Shown: positions 25,744 through 36,100, counted from the first letter of the stretch. The stretch: DNA of 64,000 bases from Thermohalobaculum sp039513195 (GCA_039513195.1 JBCCRM010000002.1:124001-188000); one strand, 5' to 3'. Notes: generated from the letters alone by a model not told the origin. Program-made: numbers and translations.

Positions 25744-28008
25744 ATGGACGAGGCGACTTTCGTCGACAGTCTGCTCGGGCGGATGTCGTTGGCCGAAAAG
25801 ATCGGCCAACTCAATCTGCTCAGCGCCGGCGAGGGGCCTGATACCGGCAGCCAAGCCGTCCGCGATATCCGCACCCGACTCGAGAATGGCCAGCTTGGCG
25901 CCCTTTTCGGCACGAAGTCGGTACAATCGGTGGCCGCCTGGCAGCGCTTGGCGATCGAAGGGTCGCGTCACGCCATCCCACTCCTCTTCGCAGAAGATGT
26001 GATCCACGGCCACCGAACGGTGTTCCCGCTGCCGATCGGCCTAGCCTGCGCTTGGGATCCGGCTCTTTGGCGCGACACCGCCCGGATCGCCGCGACCGAG
26101 GCTGCGGCCGAGGGGTTGAACCAGGTCTATGCGCCGATGGTCGATATCGCGCGAGACCCGCGCTGGGGCCGCGTCGCCGAAAGCCCTGGCGAGGATCCGT
26201 TCCTCGCCGCCAGCTATGCCGAGGCGATGGTCCTGGGCCTCCAGGGCGACAACCCGGCGGCGCCGGACAGTGTGATCGCCTGCCTTAAGCACTTCATCGC
26301 CTATGGCGCAGCCCTCGGCGGGCGAGACTATGATAATGCGAGCCTAGCGCCCGAGGATCTGATCGGGGTCTATGCCGAGCCATTTCGTGCCGGCGTCGCG
26401 GCGGGCGCCGGCAGCGTGATGGCCGCCTTCAACGCCGTCAACAAATGCCCAATGCATGCGCATCGAACCCTGATCGGCGGCTGGCTCCGCGGGCGATGCG
26501 GTTTCGACGGAATGGTGGTCGCCGACTATACAGGCATCCACGAGCTCACCGCCCACGGGATCGGCGACCGCGAAACCGTCGCTGCCCGGGCGCTGATCGC
26601 CGGGGTCGACCAGGACATGGTGGGCGAAGACTATCTTGCCTGCCTGCCAAATCTAGCCAAGCAGGGTATCACGCGGCCGGAGGCTGGTGTCGACATCCCC
26701 GGCACCGCTATCGAACAGGCGGTGGAAGCCGCCTGCCGCAGGGTACTCCGCCTCAAACACAGGCTTGGGCTGTTCGACGACCCGTTCCGCTACTGCAATG
26801 AGGCACGGGCCGCGAGCGTGCCGCTTTCTCCCCCACACAGGGCACGCGCCCGGCAGGCGGTTGCGGAGAGCGCGGTGCTCCTCAAAAACTCCGGCATCCT
26901 ACCGCTTGCCGGCGGTGCGCGGGTCGCGCTCGTCGGCCCAATGGCCGATGATCGGTCCAACATGCTTGGCACCTGGGCGGTCTCCGGCGACCCAGATCAG
27001 GCGGTGACCATTCTCGAGGGGCTCGGCGCGACCCATGACGGCCCGTTAAGCTGCTGCAAGGGAGCGAATATCGTCGACGACCCAGTCTTGGCGGAGCGGC
27101 TGAACGTCCATGGGCCAACGGTGTTCCTCGACGACCGGTCCGCCGATGCGATGATCGAAGAAGCGGTCCAGGCAGCGCGGCGCGCCGATGTCACGGTCGC
27201 GGTGGTCGGCGAGGCCAAGGAGCATGCGGGCGAATCCTCCAGCCGGACCGACCTCGACCTGCCCGCCCCGCAGCGCCGATTGATCAAGGCCTTGGCGGAA
27301 ACCGGGCAGCCGCTCGTTTTGGTGGTTCTCGCCGGACGCCCCCTGGCGCTTGAGCGCGAAAGCGCGCTGGCCGATGCCGTCCTGTTCGCGTGGTTCGGCG
27401 GGACCGAGGCGGGTAGCGGCATCGCCGATATACTGACCGGGCGGGCCGAGCCTGGCGGGCGCCTCGCGATCACCTTGCCGGCGCGCACCGGCCAGGTGCC
27501 TGTCCTTCATGCGGGAGAGCCGACCGGGCGCCCTTATCCCGGCCAGTTCCAAAAATTCCTGACCGGTTATCTCGATCTGCCCGACGCTGTTCCGCCGGTG
27601 ACCGGCCTCTACCCCTTCGGCTTCGGCCTAGGATATGCGCGTTTCGACTGGGGTGCCCCGGAACTGGACAAGACCAGCCTCTCGGGCCCTGACGACCGGG
27701 CAACCCTTAGCGTCACGCTCACGAACAAAAGCTCCCGCCGCGGATCGGAGGTCGTGCAGCTCTACGTCTCCGACCCGGTCGCTCGGATCACGCGCCCGCT
27801 CAAGGAGCTTAAGGGCTTCGAAAAGGTAACCCTCGACCCAGGCGAGGCGCGCGCGGTTTCCTTCACCATTGGCCGGGAGAGCATCGTCTACCCGCTCGGC
27901 GATAGCATCGAGACAGTGGAATGGGTGTGGGACCCAGGCACGTTCCAGCTCCATATAGGCCCGAACTCTAGGGATCTGCAGACGGTCGAGATCGAATGGC
28001 GAAGCTGA
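25744..28008 (+). CDS. glycoside hydrolase family 3 beta-glucosidase (BglX-like)
   Basis: The 754-residue enzyme has the complete GH3 layout. The TIM-barrel domain contains the conserved KHFIAYGA and RDYDNASL. The nucleophile Asp lies in VVADYTGIHEL near residue 261. The alpha/beta sandwich domain includes VVGEAKEHAGESSSRTDL and the GGTEAGSGIADILTG region with the likely acid Glu, and a fibronectin-like C-terminal domain starts near 650. BglX-type enzymes release glucose from beta-linked oligosaccharides, and some GH3 members act on beta-1,2 links. Unlike E. coli BglX, no signal peptide is visible, which points to cytoplasmic action on imported or internal glucan fragments. It overlaps the GH144 gene by 13 bases and is cotranscribed with it. 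Confidence 0.93.
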   Translation: MDEATFVDSLLGRMSLAEKIGQLNLLSAGEGPDTGSQAVRDIRTRLENGQLGALFGTKSVQSVAAWQRLAIEGSRHAIPLLFAEDVIHGHRTVFPLPIGLACAWDPALWRDTARIAATEAAAEGLNQVYAPMVDIARDPRWGRVAESPGEDPFLAASYAEAMVLGLQGDNPAAPDSVIACLKHFIAYGAALGGRDYDNASLAPEDLIGVYAEPFRAGVAAGAGSVMAAFNAVNKCPMHAHRTLIGGWLRGRCGFDGMVVADYTGIHELTAHGIGDRETVAARALIAGVDQDMVGEDYLACLPNLAKQGITRPEAGVDIPGTAIEQAVEAACRRVLRLKHRLGLFDDPFRYCNEARAASVPLSPPHRARARQAVAESAVLLKNSGILPLAGGARVALVGPMADDRSNMLGTWAVSGDPDQAVTILEGLGATHDGPLSCCKGANIVDDPVLAERLNVHGPTVFLDDRSADAMIEEAVQAARRADVTVAVVGEAKEHAGESSSRTDLDLPAPQRRLIKALAETGQPLVLVVLAGRPLALERESALADAVLFAWFGGTEAGSGIADILTGRAEPGGRLAITLPARTGQVPVLHAGEPTGRPYPGQFQKFLTGYLDLPDAVPPVTGLYPFGFGLGYARFDWGAPELDKTSLSGPDDRATLSVTLTNKSSRRGSEVVQLYVSDPVARITRPLKELKGFEKVTLDPGEARAVSFTIGRESIVYPLGDSIETVEWVWDPGTFQLHIGPNSRDLQTVEIEWRS

Positions 28009-29261
28009 ACGCCGGCTTGCCGCCAAAAGGCGCGCCGGACCAAACGCTCCTCGACGCGGTCAGTCTCGCCGCGCTCGACTACTTTTGGGATTTCGCCCAT
28101 CCGCTGAGCGGCATGGCGCGGGAACGGAGCGCCGGGACATTCGGTTACGACACCGATGCGGTAGTGACCACGGGCGGGACCGGTTTTGGCATTATGGCGC
28201 TACTGGTGGGCGCCCATCGGGCCTGGCTGCCGCAGGATGCGGTCGCCGCGCGCATCGCTCGGATCGTGGGTTTTCTAAGCGAGGCGGAACGCCATTGGGG
28301 CGTTTTTCCGCATTTCATGGACGGGTCGACCGGCGAAACCGTCCCGTTTTCGGAGACCGACGATGGCGGTGACCTGGTCGAAACGGCCTTCCTCGCCGCG
28401 GGGCTAATCGCGGCCCGCCAGGCGTTGCCATCTCTCGCGCCGCGGATCGACAGGCTGCTCGATGGGATCGCGTGGACCGCCCATCTTCGGGAGGCGGATC
28501 AGGCGCTGCTGTGGCACCGCTCACCGAACCATGCCTGGACCGACAAGAGCCTGCCGATACGCGGCTGGAACGAATGCTTGATCGTCTATGTCCTGGCGGC
28601 AGGGTCGCGAACGCATCCTATCCCGCCGAGCCTCTATCACCTTTGCTGGGCCGGCGGGGAAGAGTTCCGCAACGGCATCACCCGGCACGGCGTGACCCTG
28701 CCGCTCGGCCCACCGGGCGGGGGGCCGATGTTCCTGTCGCATTACTCCTTCCTGGGGCTACACCCGCGCGGGCTCCGCGACCGCTATGCCGATTATGACG
28801 AGCAGACCCGGGCCCATGCCGCGATGAACCGGGCGCATTGCGTCGCGAACCCCCACGGCCACGCGGGTTACGGCCCAGCCTGTTGGGGCCTGACGGCTAG
28901 CGACAGCCCGGAGGGGTATGCCGCGCATTCGCCGGAGAACGACCTGGGCGTGATCTCTCCAACCGCAGCAGTCGCCTCCCTGCCCTATCTGCCGGACGCG
29001 TCGATGGCTGCCCTCCGCCACTTCATCGAGGATCGGGGCGAGGCGCTTTGGGGCCGTTTCGGGCTGGCGGATGCGTTTAACCCCAGGACGGGCTGGGTGG
29101 CAGAGGCGAGCCTGGCGATCGACCAGGCGCCGATGGTGGTCATGATCGAAAACCACCGGAGCCAGTTAATCTGGGACTTGGTGATGGCTGCGCCGCAGGT
29201 TCAAGCCGGCCTGACTGCGCTGGGATTCGACAGCCCCTACCTCAACCGGACAAGCGCCTGA
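27996..29261 (+). CDS. glycoamylase-like GH144 protein, predicted beta-1,2-glucanase
   Basis: This 421-residue (alpha/alpha)6 protein matches the glycoamylase-like domain that defines GH144, a family of endo-beta-1,2-glucanases. Landmarks are LDYFWDFAHPLSGMARER near residue 28, TGGTGFGIMALLVG, FPHFMDGSTGE, SETDDGGDLVETAFLAAGLI, the FLSHYSFLGLHPRGLRDRYADY segment and YGPACWGLTASDSPEGY. The ETxDGG-x-LVETAFL pattern is highly typical. No signal peptide is present at the chosen ATG (27996), so the substrate must be cytoplasmic, or the enzyme is exported in another way. It is the last gene of the ABC-GH3-GH144 operon, and its 3' end overlaps the convergent GH15 gene by 20 bases. A beta-1,2 specificity is strongly suggested by the opgGH neighbours. 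Confidence 0.88.
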   Translation: MAKLNAGLPPKGAPDQTLLDAVSLAALDYFWDFAHPLSGMARERSAGTFGYDTDAVVTTGGTGFGIMALLVGAHRAWLPQDAVAARIARIVGFLSEAERHWGVFPHFMDGSTGETVPFSETDDGGDLVETAFLAAGLIAARQALPSLAPRIDRLLDGIAWTAHLREADQALLWHRSPNHAWTDKSLPIRGWNECLIVYVLAAGSRTHPIPPSLYHLCWAGGEEFRNGITRHGVTLPLGPPGGGPMFLSHYSFLGLHPRGLRDRYADYDEQTRAHAAMNRAHCVANPHGHAGYGPACWGLTASDSPEGYAAHSPENDLGVISPTAAVASLPYLPDASMAALRHFIEDRGEALWGRFGLADAFNPRTGWVAEASLAIDQAPMVVMIENHRSQLIWDLVMAAPQVQAGLTALGFDSPYLNRTSA

Positions 29262-30543
29262 GGGCTCGGTCCCGCTTGGCAGCGGCGGAGATCAGGGCAG
29301 CATGGCTCCAGCTCAGATCGGGACAGGAGACCGGTTTGCCGGTTTGCCGGTGGATCTGTTCCGGCAGGCTTCCGTCACCGGAGACGTATTTCGCGATCCG
29401 TTCGAAGATAGCGTCGGCCTTGGTCAGCAAACGCGCTGCCCGCTCCGCTGGATCGGCGGCCTGGTCCTCCGCCGATATCGGGCTTGGCCTATCGCGGTCC
29501 AACAGGGCTTCGGCGAGCCGCGCATAGAATTCAGCCAAACCAAAGCTGGTCGGCAGCCACGGATTGCCACCGAAGAACACGTCGCCCTGCCACCGGCCGA
29601 TCAGGGGGACGGGGACACCGGCATTGATCGGATAGTTCCGGCTGGCCCACCCCTCGATCTCGGCGACGGTCGCCAACACCCGCTCGTCGGCGACACCGAA
29701 TGCCGCATCGTTGGGAACGAGGAGTGCGCCGAGGATTGTCGAGGCGTCCGGCGCCTCCCGCGCTGCCGCCGCGCGCGCGAGGAACCGGCCGGTCCAGAGC
29801 GTCTCCAACGCCGCCTCGGTCTTTGCGAGCGCGGCGTCCGATCCTGCAGGCACCGCCAACAGGCAGGCGCGCTGCGCCATCAGTGTGAAAACGTTGAGGT
29901 CGGCCGGTTCCTCTTCCCACGGTCCGAGACAGGGCTCGGCGGCATGGCGCGCCGTGAAGCCAAGATCCAGGCCCAGCAAACGGTCCATCTCGTTCGGGAT
30001 AGGGCCGTCCCAAGCCATGCAAGACAGCGCCCGCAGCGCCGGGCCGTCGAATTGCGGGCGCCCCCAGCGCTCCAAATCCGGCCCGCCATCGGCGGAAAAC
30101 CGCGGCTCGCCCAGCAGCGCATCGTCGGAAAGCGCCAAGAGCTCTGCGTCCGGGCGCAAAAACCGGCTATGGCTTTCGATGGTGCAGGCCCGCAGCGGGT
30201 TCGCCGCCCGTCCCGGACGCGTCGCGATACCAACGCTGAAAGCGATATAGTCTGCGAAATGCCGGTCCCAATGCGGGTCGGTACGCCGAAGCAGTGGGGC
30301 CACGGCCATCACGACGGCCGCATCGCGCGGCCAGTGGTAGCCATAATCGGGTTCGGGATCCCAGCGCGACCGGACCGTCGAGGCCAGAACGCTGCCCGGC
30401 ACTGGACTGACCTTTTGCCCGAATTCCGCTCTTTCGATCCGCAGATCGGTCGCGGAGACTGCGCGGGCAAGCGCTGCCCGCGATTGCGGAAGCTGCACCG
30501 CGAGCCATCGATCAACGGCGCCGCGATGGGCTGTTGCCGTCAC
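29242..30543 (-). CDS. glycoside hydrolase family 15 (glucoamylase/glucodextranase-like) protein
   Basis: The 433-residue protein is an (alpha/alpha)6 GH15 enzyme. Diagnostic stretches are PEPDYGYHWPRDAAVVMAV (substrate-binding Arg-Asp), NYPINAGVPVPLIGRW followed by GGNPWLPTSF, and LPEQIHRQTGKPVSCPDLSWSHAAL, which contains the Glu expected to act as general base. GH15 enzymes are inverting alpha-glucosidases acting on alpha-1,4, alpha-1,6 or trehalose links. The GTG start at 30543 overlaps the upstream esterase stop as GTGA. A longer frame reaching 31773 is only the overlapping genes read differently. There is no signal peptide. In this setting an alpha-1,6 link in cyclic OPG is an attractive but unproven target. 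Confidence 0.88.
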   Translation of the reverse strand: MTATAHRGAVDRWLAVQLPQSRAALARAVSATDLRIERAEFGQKVSPVPGSVLASTVRSRWDPEPDYGYHWPRDAAVVMAVAPLLRRTDPHWDRHFADYIAFSVGIATRPGRAANPLRACTIESHSRFLRPDAELLALSDDALLGEPRFSADGGPDLERWGRPQFDGPALRALSCMAWDGPIPNEMDRLLGLDLGFTARHAAEPCLGPWEEEPADLNVFTLMAQRACLLAVPAGSDAALAKTEAALETLWTGRFLARAAAAREAPDASTILGALLVPNDAAFGVADERVLATVAEIEGWASRNYPINAGVPVPLIGRWQGDVFFGGNPWLPTSFGLAEFYARLAEALLDRDRPSPISAEDQAADPAERAARLLTKADAIFERIAKYVSGDGSLPEQIHRQTGKPVSCPDLSWSHAALISAAAKRDRALRRLSG

Positions 30544-31322
30544 CTCTGACTCAGGATCTGGTCGAGCGCGGTCCCCAGGCTTCGCCGATAGCCGGGGCCG
30601 AGCGGGCAGTGATGTTCCCCCACCAGCACGTCGGTGTGAACCGCGCGCGGGACAGTGGCGGCGAAGGCGGTGGCGTCCTGCGGCGGGGTCACGGTGTCGT
30701 CGGCCCCAACGATCACGGCGAGGGGCATCGTAAGGTCGGCCACCACCGGGGCGAGGTCGTGCTGCGGGTACTCGGTCTCCGCCTGCGGAAGCTCGCGACG
30801 CATCGCTGCGATGGCTGCCTCGCCCAGGCGGCGCCGGGCGGCAATCAGCGCATTGCCTGAAACGACCGGTGATATTGCGACAACTCCGGTGATCTCGCCC
30901 TGCGGCCGCTCGGCCGCGAGGCGGCAAACCGCATAGGCGCCCATGCTGTGCCCGACCAAGAGGGTCTGCGAGAGAGGCACGCCCTCGGTCTTCGCCCGAG
31001 CGCGCGCCCAGCGATAAACTGCCTGCAGATCGGCGAGATGACCGGCCATGGTGAAGCCAGACGCCACACCGGCGCTGTCGTTGTGGGCGGAGTGGCTGAG
31101 ATTTGGCGCAACCACAACGAAGTTCCGCGTAAGGCAGGTGTCTACCGCTGGGATCATATGAGGTGCCGCGGCGGCACCGTTGCGGCCGTGTACGACCAGT
31201 GCTAGGCCTGATGCCGGACTTGAAGGCCAGTGGATGTCGATCGACAGATCGCCCAATGCGGCCGCCGCGGGCAAGCGATGGCTCTCGGTCAGTGCATCGC
31301 CTGTCGATGCGCCCTCGGCCAC
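30540..31322 (-). CDS. alpha/beta hydrolase, putative esterase of the glucan cluster
   Basis: The 260-residue protein has the alpha/beta-hydrolase layout: an oxyanion segment LVVHGRNGAA, nucleophile elbow LLVGHSMGAYA (Ser about residue 126), acid in VGADDTVTPP and His in VGEHHCPLG. It lacks an export signal. The substrate is not readable. Because it is coupled to GH15 by a GTGA overlap and follows the OpgD-like gene by 10 bases, removal of acyl groups (acetyl or succinyl) from OPG is a sensible hypothesis. The start is a GTG at 31322 with GGCAGG upstream; the next possible starts are deep in the domain. Confidence 0.82.
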   Translation of the reverse strand: MAEGASTGDALTESHRLPAAAALGDLSIDIHWPSSPASGLALVVHGRNGAAAAPHMIPAVDTCLTRNFVVVAPNLSHSAHNDSAGVASGFTMAGHLADLQAVYRWARARAKTEGVPLSQTLLVGHSMGAYAVCRLAAERPQGEITGVVAISPVVSGNALIAARRRLGEAAIAAMRRELPQAETEYPQHDLAPVVADLTMPLAVIVGADDTVTPPQDATAFAATVPRAVHTDVLVGEHHCPLGPGYRRSLGTALDQILSQR

Positions 31323-31331
31323 GGACCTGCC

Positions 31332-32930
31332 CTATCCCGCGCCACGGCAGCATTCCCGGTCGGTTACCGCCTGGGCGATCCACGTCTCCGAAAGCGCCTG
31401 ATCGCCGCGTCGCAGATAAGCGCGAAGATCGACTGGGTCTGGCCGATCCTGGGTAAAGTCGAAGCTGAGCCGCCACTGATCGGTGCCGACAATCGGCCTG
31501 ACCGCGACCGGCTCCAGCAGCGTACCGCCAGAGATATCGATTACCGGCTCGACCCCGCTTTCGACGGTCAGACCGCGCAGAGCGTCGCCCTCGAAATCGA
31601 CGACCATTTTGTCGACGCCCTGGGGTATGTCTTGCCCGGGGATGCCGCCCTGGCCCTGGCGGGTCGCGACGACTTTCGCGATGCCGGCCGTCGGCGGGTC
31701 CTGATCGGTCCAGTGAATGCGATAGTCGAAACGGCGTTCCTCGCCCGGCTGCGGCAAGCTCTCCGGCAGCCAATAGGCCACGATATTGTCGAAGGTCTCG
31801 TCATGGGTCGGGATCTCGACCAGTTGCACCGCGCCTGGCCCCCATTCGCCAATCGGCTCCACCCAGGCGGTGGCGCGACGGTCATAGAAGACGCCATCGT
31901 CCTGGTAGTGAGAGAAGTCGCGATCCCGCTGCACCAGGCCGAAGCCGCGCGGGTCGCGGTCAAAGAAGCTCGACGTCCGCACGGACAGCGGATTGTTCAG
32001 CGGACGCCAAATGCGCTCGCCAGTTCCGGTCGACATAGAAAGACCGTCGCTGTCATGCACTTCTGGCCGCCATTCATCGGCGAGGATCCGATCACGCTCC
32101 GAATACCAATACATGCTGGTCAGAGGCGCGATCCCCATCCGTTCGACCGCACGGCGCGTGAACAGGCGGGCGGAGATCGTGGTGATGCTGCCGGCTTCGC
32201 CCCCGCGGCGCAAACCGATGCGGTAGGCGCCTGCGACAGAGGGGCTGTCGAGCAGCGCCCAACAGGTCAGCGTGTCGGCCGGATCCTCCGGTGCGCCGAT
32301 CCAAAAATGGCTGAACCGCGGAAACTCCTCCGGCACCGAGAGACCCGTATTGAGCGCAAGGCCCCGGGCCGAGAGCCCATATTGACCGAACGGCCCGTCG
32401 GTCCGGAAATAGGAGGCGCCCAGGAACGAAACCCAATCCGGGGCCAACCCCTCTCGCATCACGCGGAAGCCAGCAAAGCCCACATCGGTCGGTAGATTGC
32501 GGGCCGGACTGTCCGCCGGCATGTCGAAATAGTCCTGGCGATAAAGCACTTCCCGCGCCTCGCCATTCTCCACGAAATGCATCTTCACCGCCTCGCGAAA
32601 GAACTTGCCGGGGTGAAAGAACTGCACCGGAGCATGGGCACCGACCGGCGTCGCCGAGGCCTCGTCTTGGAAGCGGATGCGCCAATGGGCATCGTAGTCT
32701 ATCAGGTCCAGCTGTTCTGGCGCGGCGATCAGGGGGGCACGGTAGGGCTCGGCCGCGGTCTGACGGGCCAGCGCCACAAGCTGATCGAAATCGAAGGCGT
32801 GCGGAGGGCCCAAATCGAGTTCGATCCGACCCGCTGCCAGGCCCGGCGCCATCCACCCGGCCCCGAGAAGCGCTGTTCCCTGCGCCAAAACCGTCCGCCG
32901 CGTCATCGTCATTGCCGGTCTCGCCCCCAT
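31332..32930 (-). CDS. opgD: second OpgG/OpgD-family periplasmic glucan protein
   Basis: This protein of about 532 residues is a paralogue of OpgG with a Tat signal (MTRRTVLAQGTALLGAG). It shows the family hallmarks FDFDQLVALARQTA, GFAGFRVMREG, ASYFRTDGPFGQYGLSARGLAL, GIAPLTSMYWY, WRPLNNPLSV and TAWVEPIGEWGPGAV. OpgD of E. coli has been described as an endo-beta-1,2-glucanase (GH186), so this copy may cleave OPG rather than make it. It is separated from opgGH by 8 kb and leads an operon with an esterase and GH15. Possible ATGs are 32930 and 32912; either keeps the signal, and a TTG at 32981 is unlikely. Whether it is a true OpgD or a second OpgG cannot be settled by eye. Confidence 0.88.
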   Translation of the reverse strand: MGARPAMTMTRRTVLAQGTALLGAGWMAPGLAAGRIELDLGPPHAFDFDQLVALARQTAAEPYRAPLIAAPEQLDLIDYDAHWRIRFQDEASATPVGAHAPVQFFHPGKFFREAVKMHFVENGEAREVLYRQDYFDMPADSPARNLPTDVGFAGFRVMREGLAPDWVSFLGASYFRTDGPFGQYGLSARGLALNTGLSVPEEFPRFSHFWIGAPEDPADTLTCWALLDSPSVAGAYRIGLRRGGEAGSITTISARLFTRRAVERMGIAPLTSMYWYSERDRILADEWRPEVHDSDGLSMSTGTGERIWRPLNNPLSVRTSSFFDRDPRGFGLVQRDRDFSHYQDDGVFYDRRATAWVEPIGEWGPGAVQLVEIPTHDETFDNIVAYWLPESLPQPGEERRFDYRIHWTDQDPPTAGIAKVVATRQGQGGIPGQDIPQGVDKMVVDFEGDALRGLTVESGVEPVIDISGGTLLEPVAVRPIVGTDQWRLSFDFTQDRPDPVDLRAYLRRGDQALSETWIAQAVTDRECCRGAG

Positions 32931-33199
32931 GCCCTGATGTCTGGTTGTGGGAAAGAGTGAGAGCGACTTCCGAATTTTCAAGGCGCCTGTGGCGACTGTC
33001 GTTGCGCCACACGTGCTCCTCTAAGCGCGGCCGTTGCCGTGGCGAACCGGCTTAACGCAACCGGCAGCAGTTGTGATTTTTGCCATTTCGCAGCGGTGGC
33101 AGTCCTCCTACGCCTCCTTTGCAGCGACCTTCGGGACCTTTGGCAAGGGGCGGGGCGGTGGTAGTTTCTTTGGCGGCAACCGGAGCTGAGGAACCCAGC

Positions 33200-36100
33200 A
33201 TGCTGGCTAAATGGCTGGCCGCCGCGGAACTTGATCACTTGCTGGCCAAATTTGTGGCTCAGCAGATCGAGTATGGCGATCTGGCAGATTTGACCGATGC
33301 AGAACTGCGCGAGCTGGGCCTGACGATCGGCGAGCGCAAGCGGTTTCGCCGCGCCTTGGCAACCAGCGTGGCTTCGGTGGTTTCCGGAGAGCGACGGCCC
33401 CTGACGCTGGCCTTCTTCGATCTGATCGACAGCTCGGCGCTCTGCGAAAAGCTCGACACCGAGGATATGGTCGAGCTCCTGAGAAGCTATCGGGAGCTTT
33501 GCTGCTCGGCCATCGACCGGTATGGCGGCCATGTCGCGCATCTGATGGGTGACGGCGTCTTGGCCTATTTCTGCTATCCGGTCGCGCACGAAAACGATGC
33601 AGAACGGGCCGTGCGGGCTGCCGTTGAGATCACCGAAACGGTTGGGCAACTGCAAACCCCGGCGGAGAGACCGCTGGCTGTGCGCAGCGGGATCGCGACC
33701 GGACGGGTCGTGGTCACCGAGCTCTTCTCCGGCCGGGCCGCCGACAAACATGCGGTGACCGGATCGACGGCCAACCTCGCGGCGCGCTTGCAGATGCTGG
33801 CACCGCCCAACGGCGTCGTGCTGTCGGAGGCGACGGGAAGGCGCGTAGGCCATATCTTCGACTGCGAGGATCTTGGACCGCGGACCCTGCAGGGTTTTCG
33901 CGAGCCGGTAACCGCATTTCGCGTGCAGAGCGAGCTGCCGCAGCCACGCTCTCCGGACCAACTGCGCCAGGATACGTTGACCCCGTTCATCGACCGCGAA
34001 TACGAACGCGATGCGCTCTACCGCTATTGGCAGGAGACCGAGCAAGGCCGCGGGCGCACCGTCTCGATCCACGGCGAGCCTGGCATCGGCAAGTCCCGGC
34101 TGGTCAGCCAAGTCCTGCGCTCGTTCGGCACGGGCTGTCGGGTGGTCCGTCTCCATGCCTCAGCGTTTGACGAGCATAGCCCCCTCCGACCGTTCCTGGG
34201 ATATCTGCGCAGCCGATTGCAACTTCCTGTGGATGCGAACCAAGCCGAACTGGCCGAGGCACTGCGGCAGCTGTTGCCGGCCGAGGATTTGGCGATCGAG
34301 GCCTTGGCCGGTTTCCTGTCCCACGATGTAGCAATTGTCGAGGGCGCGCTGACCGCGGCATCTGAGCGACGGAACCTGGCATTGCAGGCGCTCTCGGCGC
34401 ATTTCGTTGCCTCGGCCGAGGACGGCCCGCTGAGCCTTGTGATCGAGGACGCGCACTGGCTCGATGCGACGTCGAAGGACCTCCTCGGGCGGATTATCGG
34501 AAGGGCGCCGCAAAGTGCATTGCTGATCATAGTCACTTCCCGCTCTGGGATTGCCCGCGTCTTGCCGGAGATCGATCCGGCCCTGGTTACAGAGATCGGG
34601 CTCGGTCCATTATCGGCGCAGGAAGTGCAAGCCATGGTTTGTTCGACATTCGGGGACGAACCGGTGCCGCAAGAGGTGGTGGCTCGGATCGCCATGCGCA
34701 CCGATGGCGTGCCGCTGTTCGTCGAGGAGCTGTTACGCCCGCTGCTCAGTTCGTCGCTGCCGGCGAACTGGGGCAGTTTGATTGCCGAGGAGGCCAGACC
34801 CTCCGCGGTTCCCGCGACGCTGCACGAGGCTTTGACCGCCCGTTTCGACCGCCTCAAGGAGGCGAAGGAAGTTGCGCAGGTCGCCGCGGTTCTGGGCCGG
34901 TCCATCAACCGCCATGTCTTGGCGCAAGTGATGGGGCAACCGGTGGAAAGGCTCATGCCGCGGCTGGAGACATTGGTCTCGGCCGGCGTTCTGAGCCACG
35001 AGCCGGAGGCGCCCGCCGACCGCTACATCTTCACCCACGCTCTGGTCCGGGATGCGGCCTATGACAGTTTGTTGCGGGACCAGCGCCACCGACTGCATGT
35101 AACGGTGGCGGAAACGCTGCTCGGCTCCTCCCCCGGTTTTGCGGCGGAACGACCTGACATCGTCGCCAGGCATCTGACCGAAGGCGGCCGTCCGGTTGAA
35201 GCTCTGCCCCATTGGCTTGGCGCCGGCCGCGCAGCGGCCGCGCGCTCGGCGCTCCACGAGGCGAAGCATGTCCTCGAAACCGGGGCCGGCATCGCAGCGC
35301 AGTTGCCCCAGACGCCGGAGATGGTGCAGACCCGGCTCGAATTCGCGTCGCTGCTCGGCCCGGTTCTGTTTGCCCTTTGCGGCCCGGGATCGAAGGAGAG
35401 CCGCGAAGTCTATGAGACAGCAGTGTCCCTGACTGAAGCAATGCCGGCGAGCGGGCCCTATTTCGCCGTTCTGTGGGGCTGGTGGCGTCTGTCCAAGGAT
35501 TTCCGCGTCAAGGCAGAGCGTGCGCGCTCGCTGCTGCGCCTCGCCAATCGGCGCCGGGAGCCCGAAATGGTCTTGCAGGCGCATCACTGCAATTGGGCGA
35601 GCACCTTCCATGCCGGTGATTTCGACGGATGCCGCTGGCATGTCGAACAGGGACTTAAGACCTATGCGCAGCCGGATTGCGAGAACCGGCCCTGGCTGTT
35701 CGGCAATCACGACGCGAAGGTCTGTGGCCATGGCGAGTTGGCGCAGGTGTTGTGGATGCAGGGCGAGCCAGCCGCCGCATTGGCGGAGGAGGCCCGGGCA
35801 CTCGACTGGTCGACGCGATTGGCCCATGCCGGCACCCAAGCCCATGCCTACGATCTGACCTTGCTGCATCGCTTCTATCGCCGTGACGTTACGGAAACTC
35901 GTAAATTCGCGGAAAAGATGATCGGTCTTGCCGAGGATCTGGGGATGGCCGAAAATCGGGCTCGGGGACACCTGTTCCTAGGCTGGTCATTGGCTCTCCA
36001 AGGCGATGCCGAAGCCGGGCTGAAGGTGTTCCAGGGCGGCTATGACCGACAACGTGCGGTTGGCACGAAGGAGGACACCCCAATCTATGTCTGTATGTTC

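Noticed and set aside
30544..31773. Long N-terminal extension of GH15 to 31773
   Set aside because: The extension is Arg/Gly-rich out-of-frame sequence over the esterase and OpgD genes; a GTGA-coupled start at 30543 fits better.
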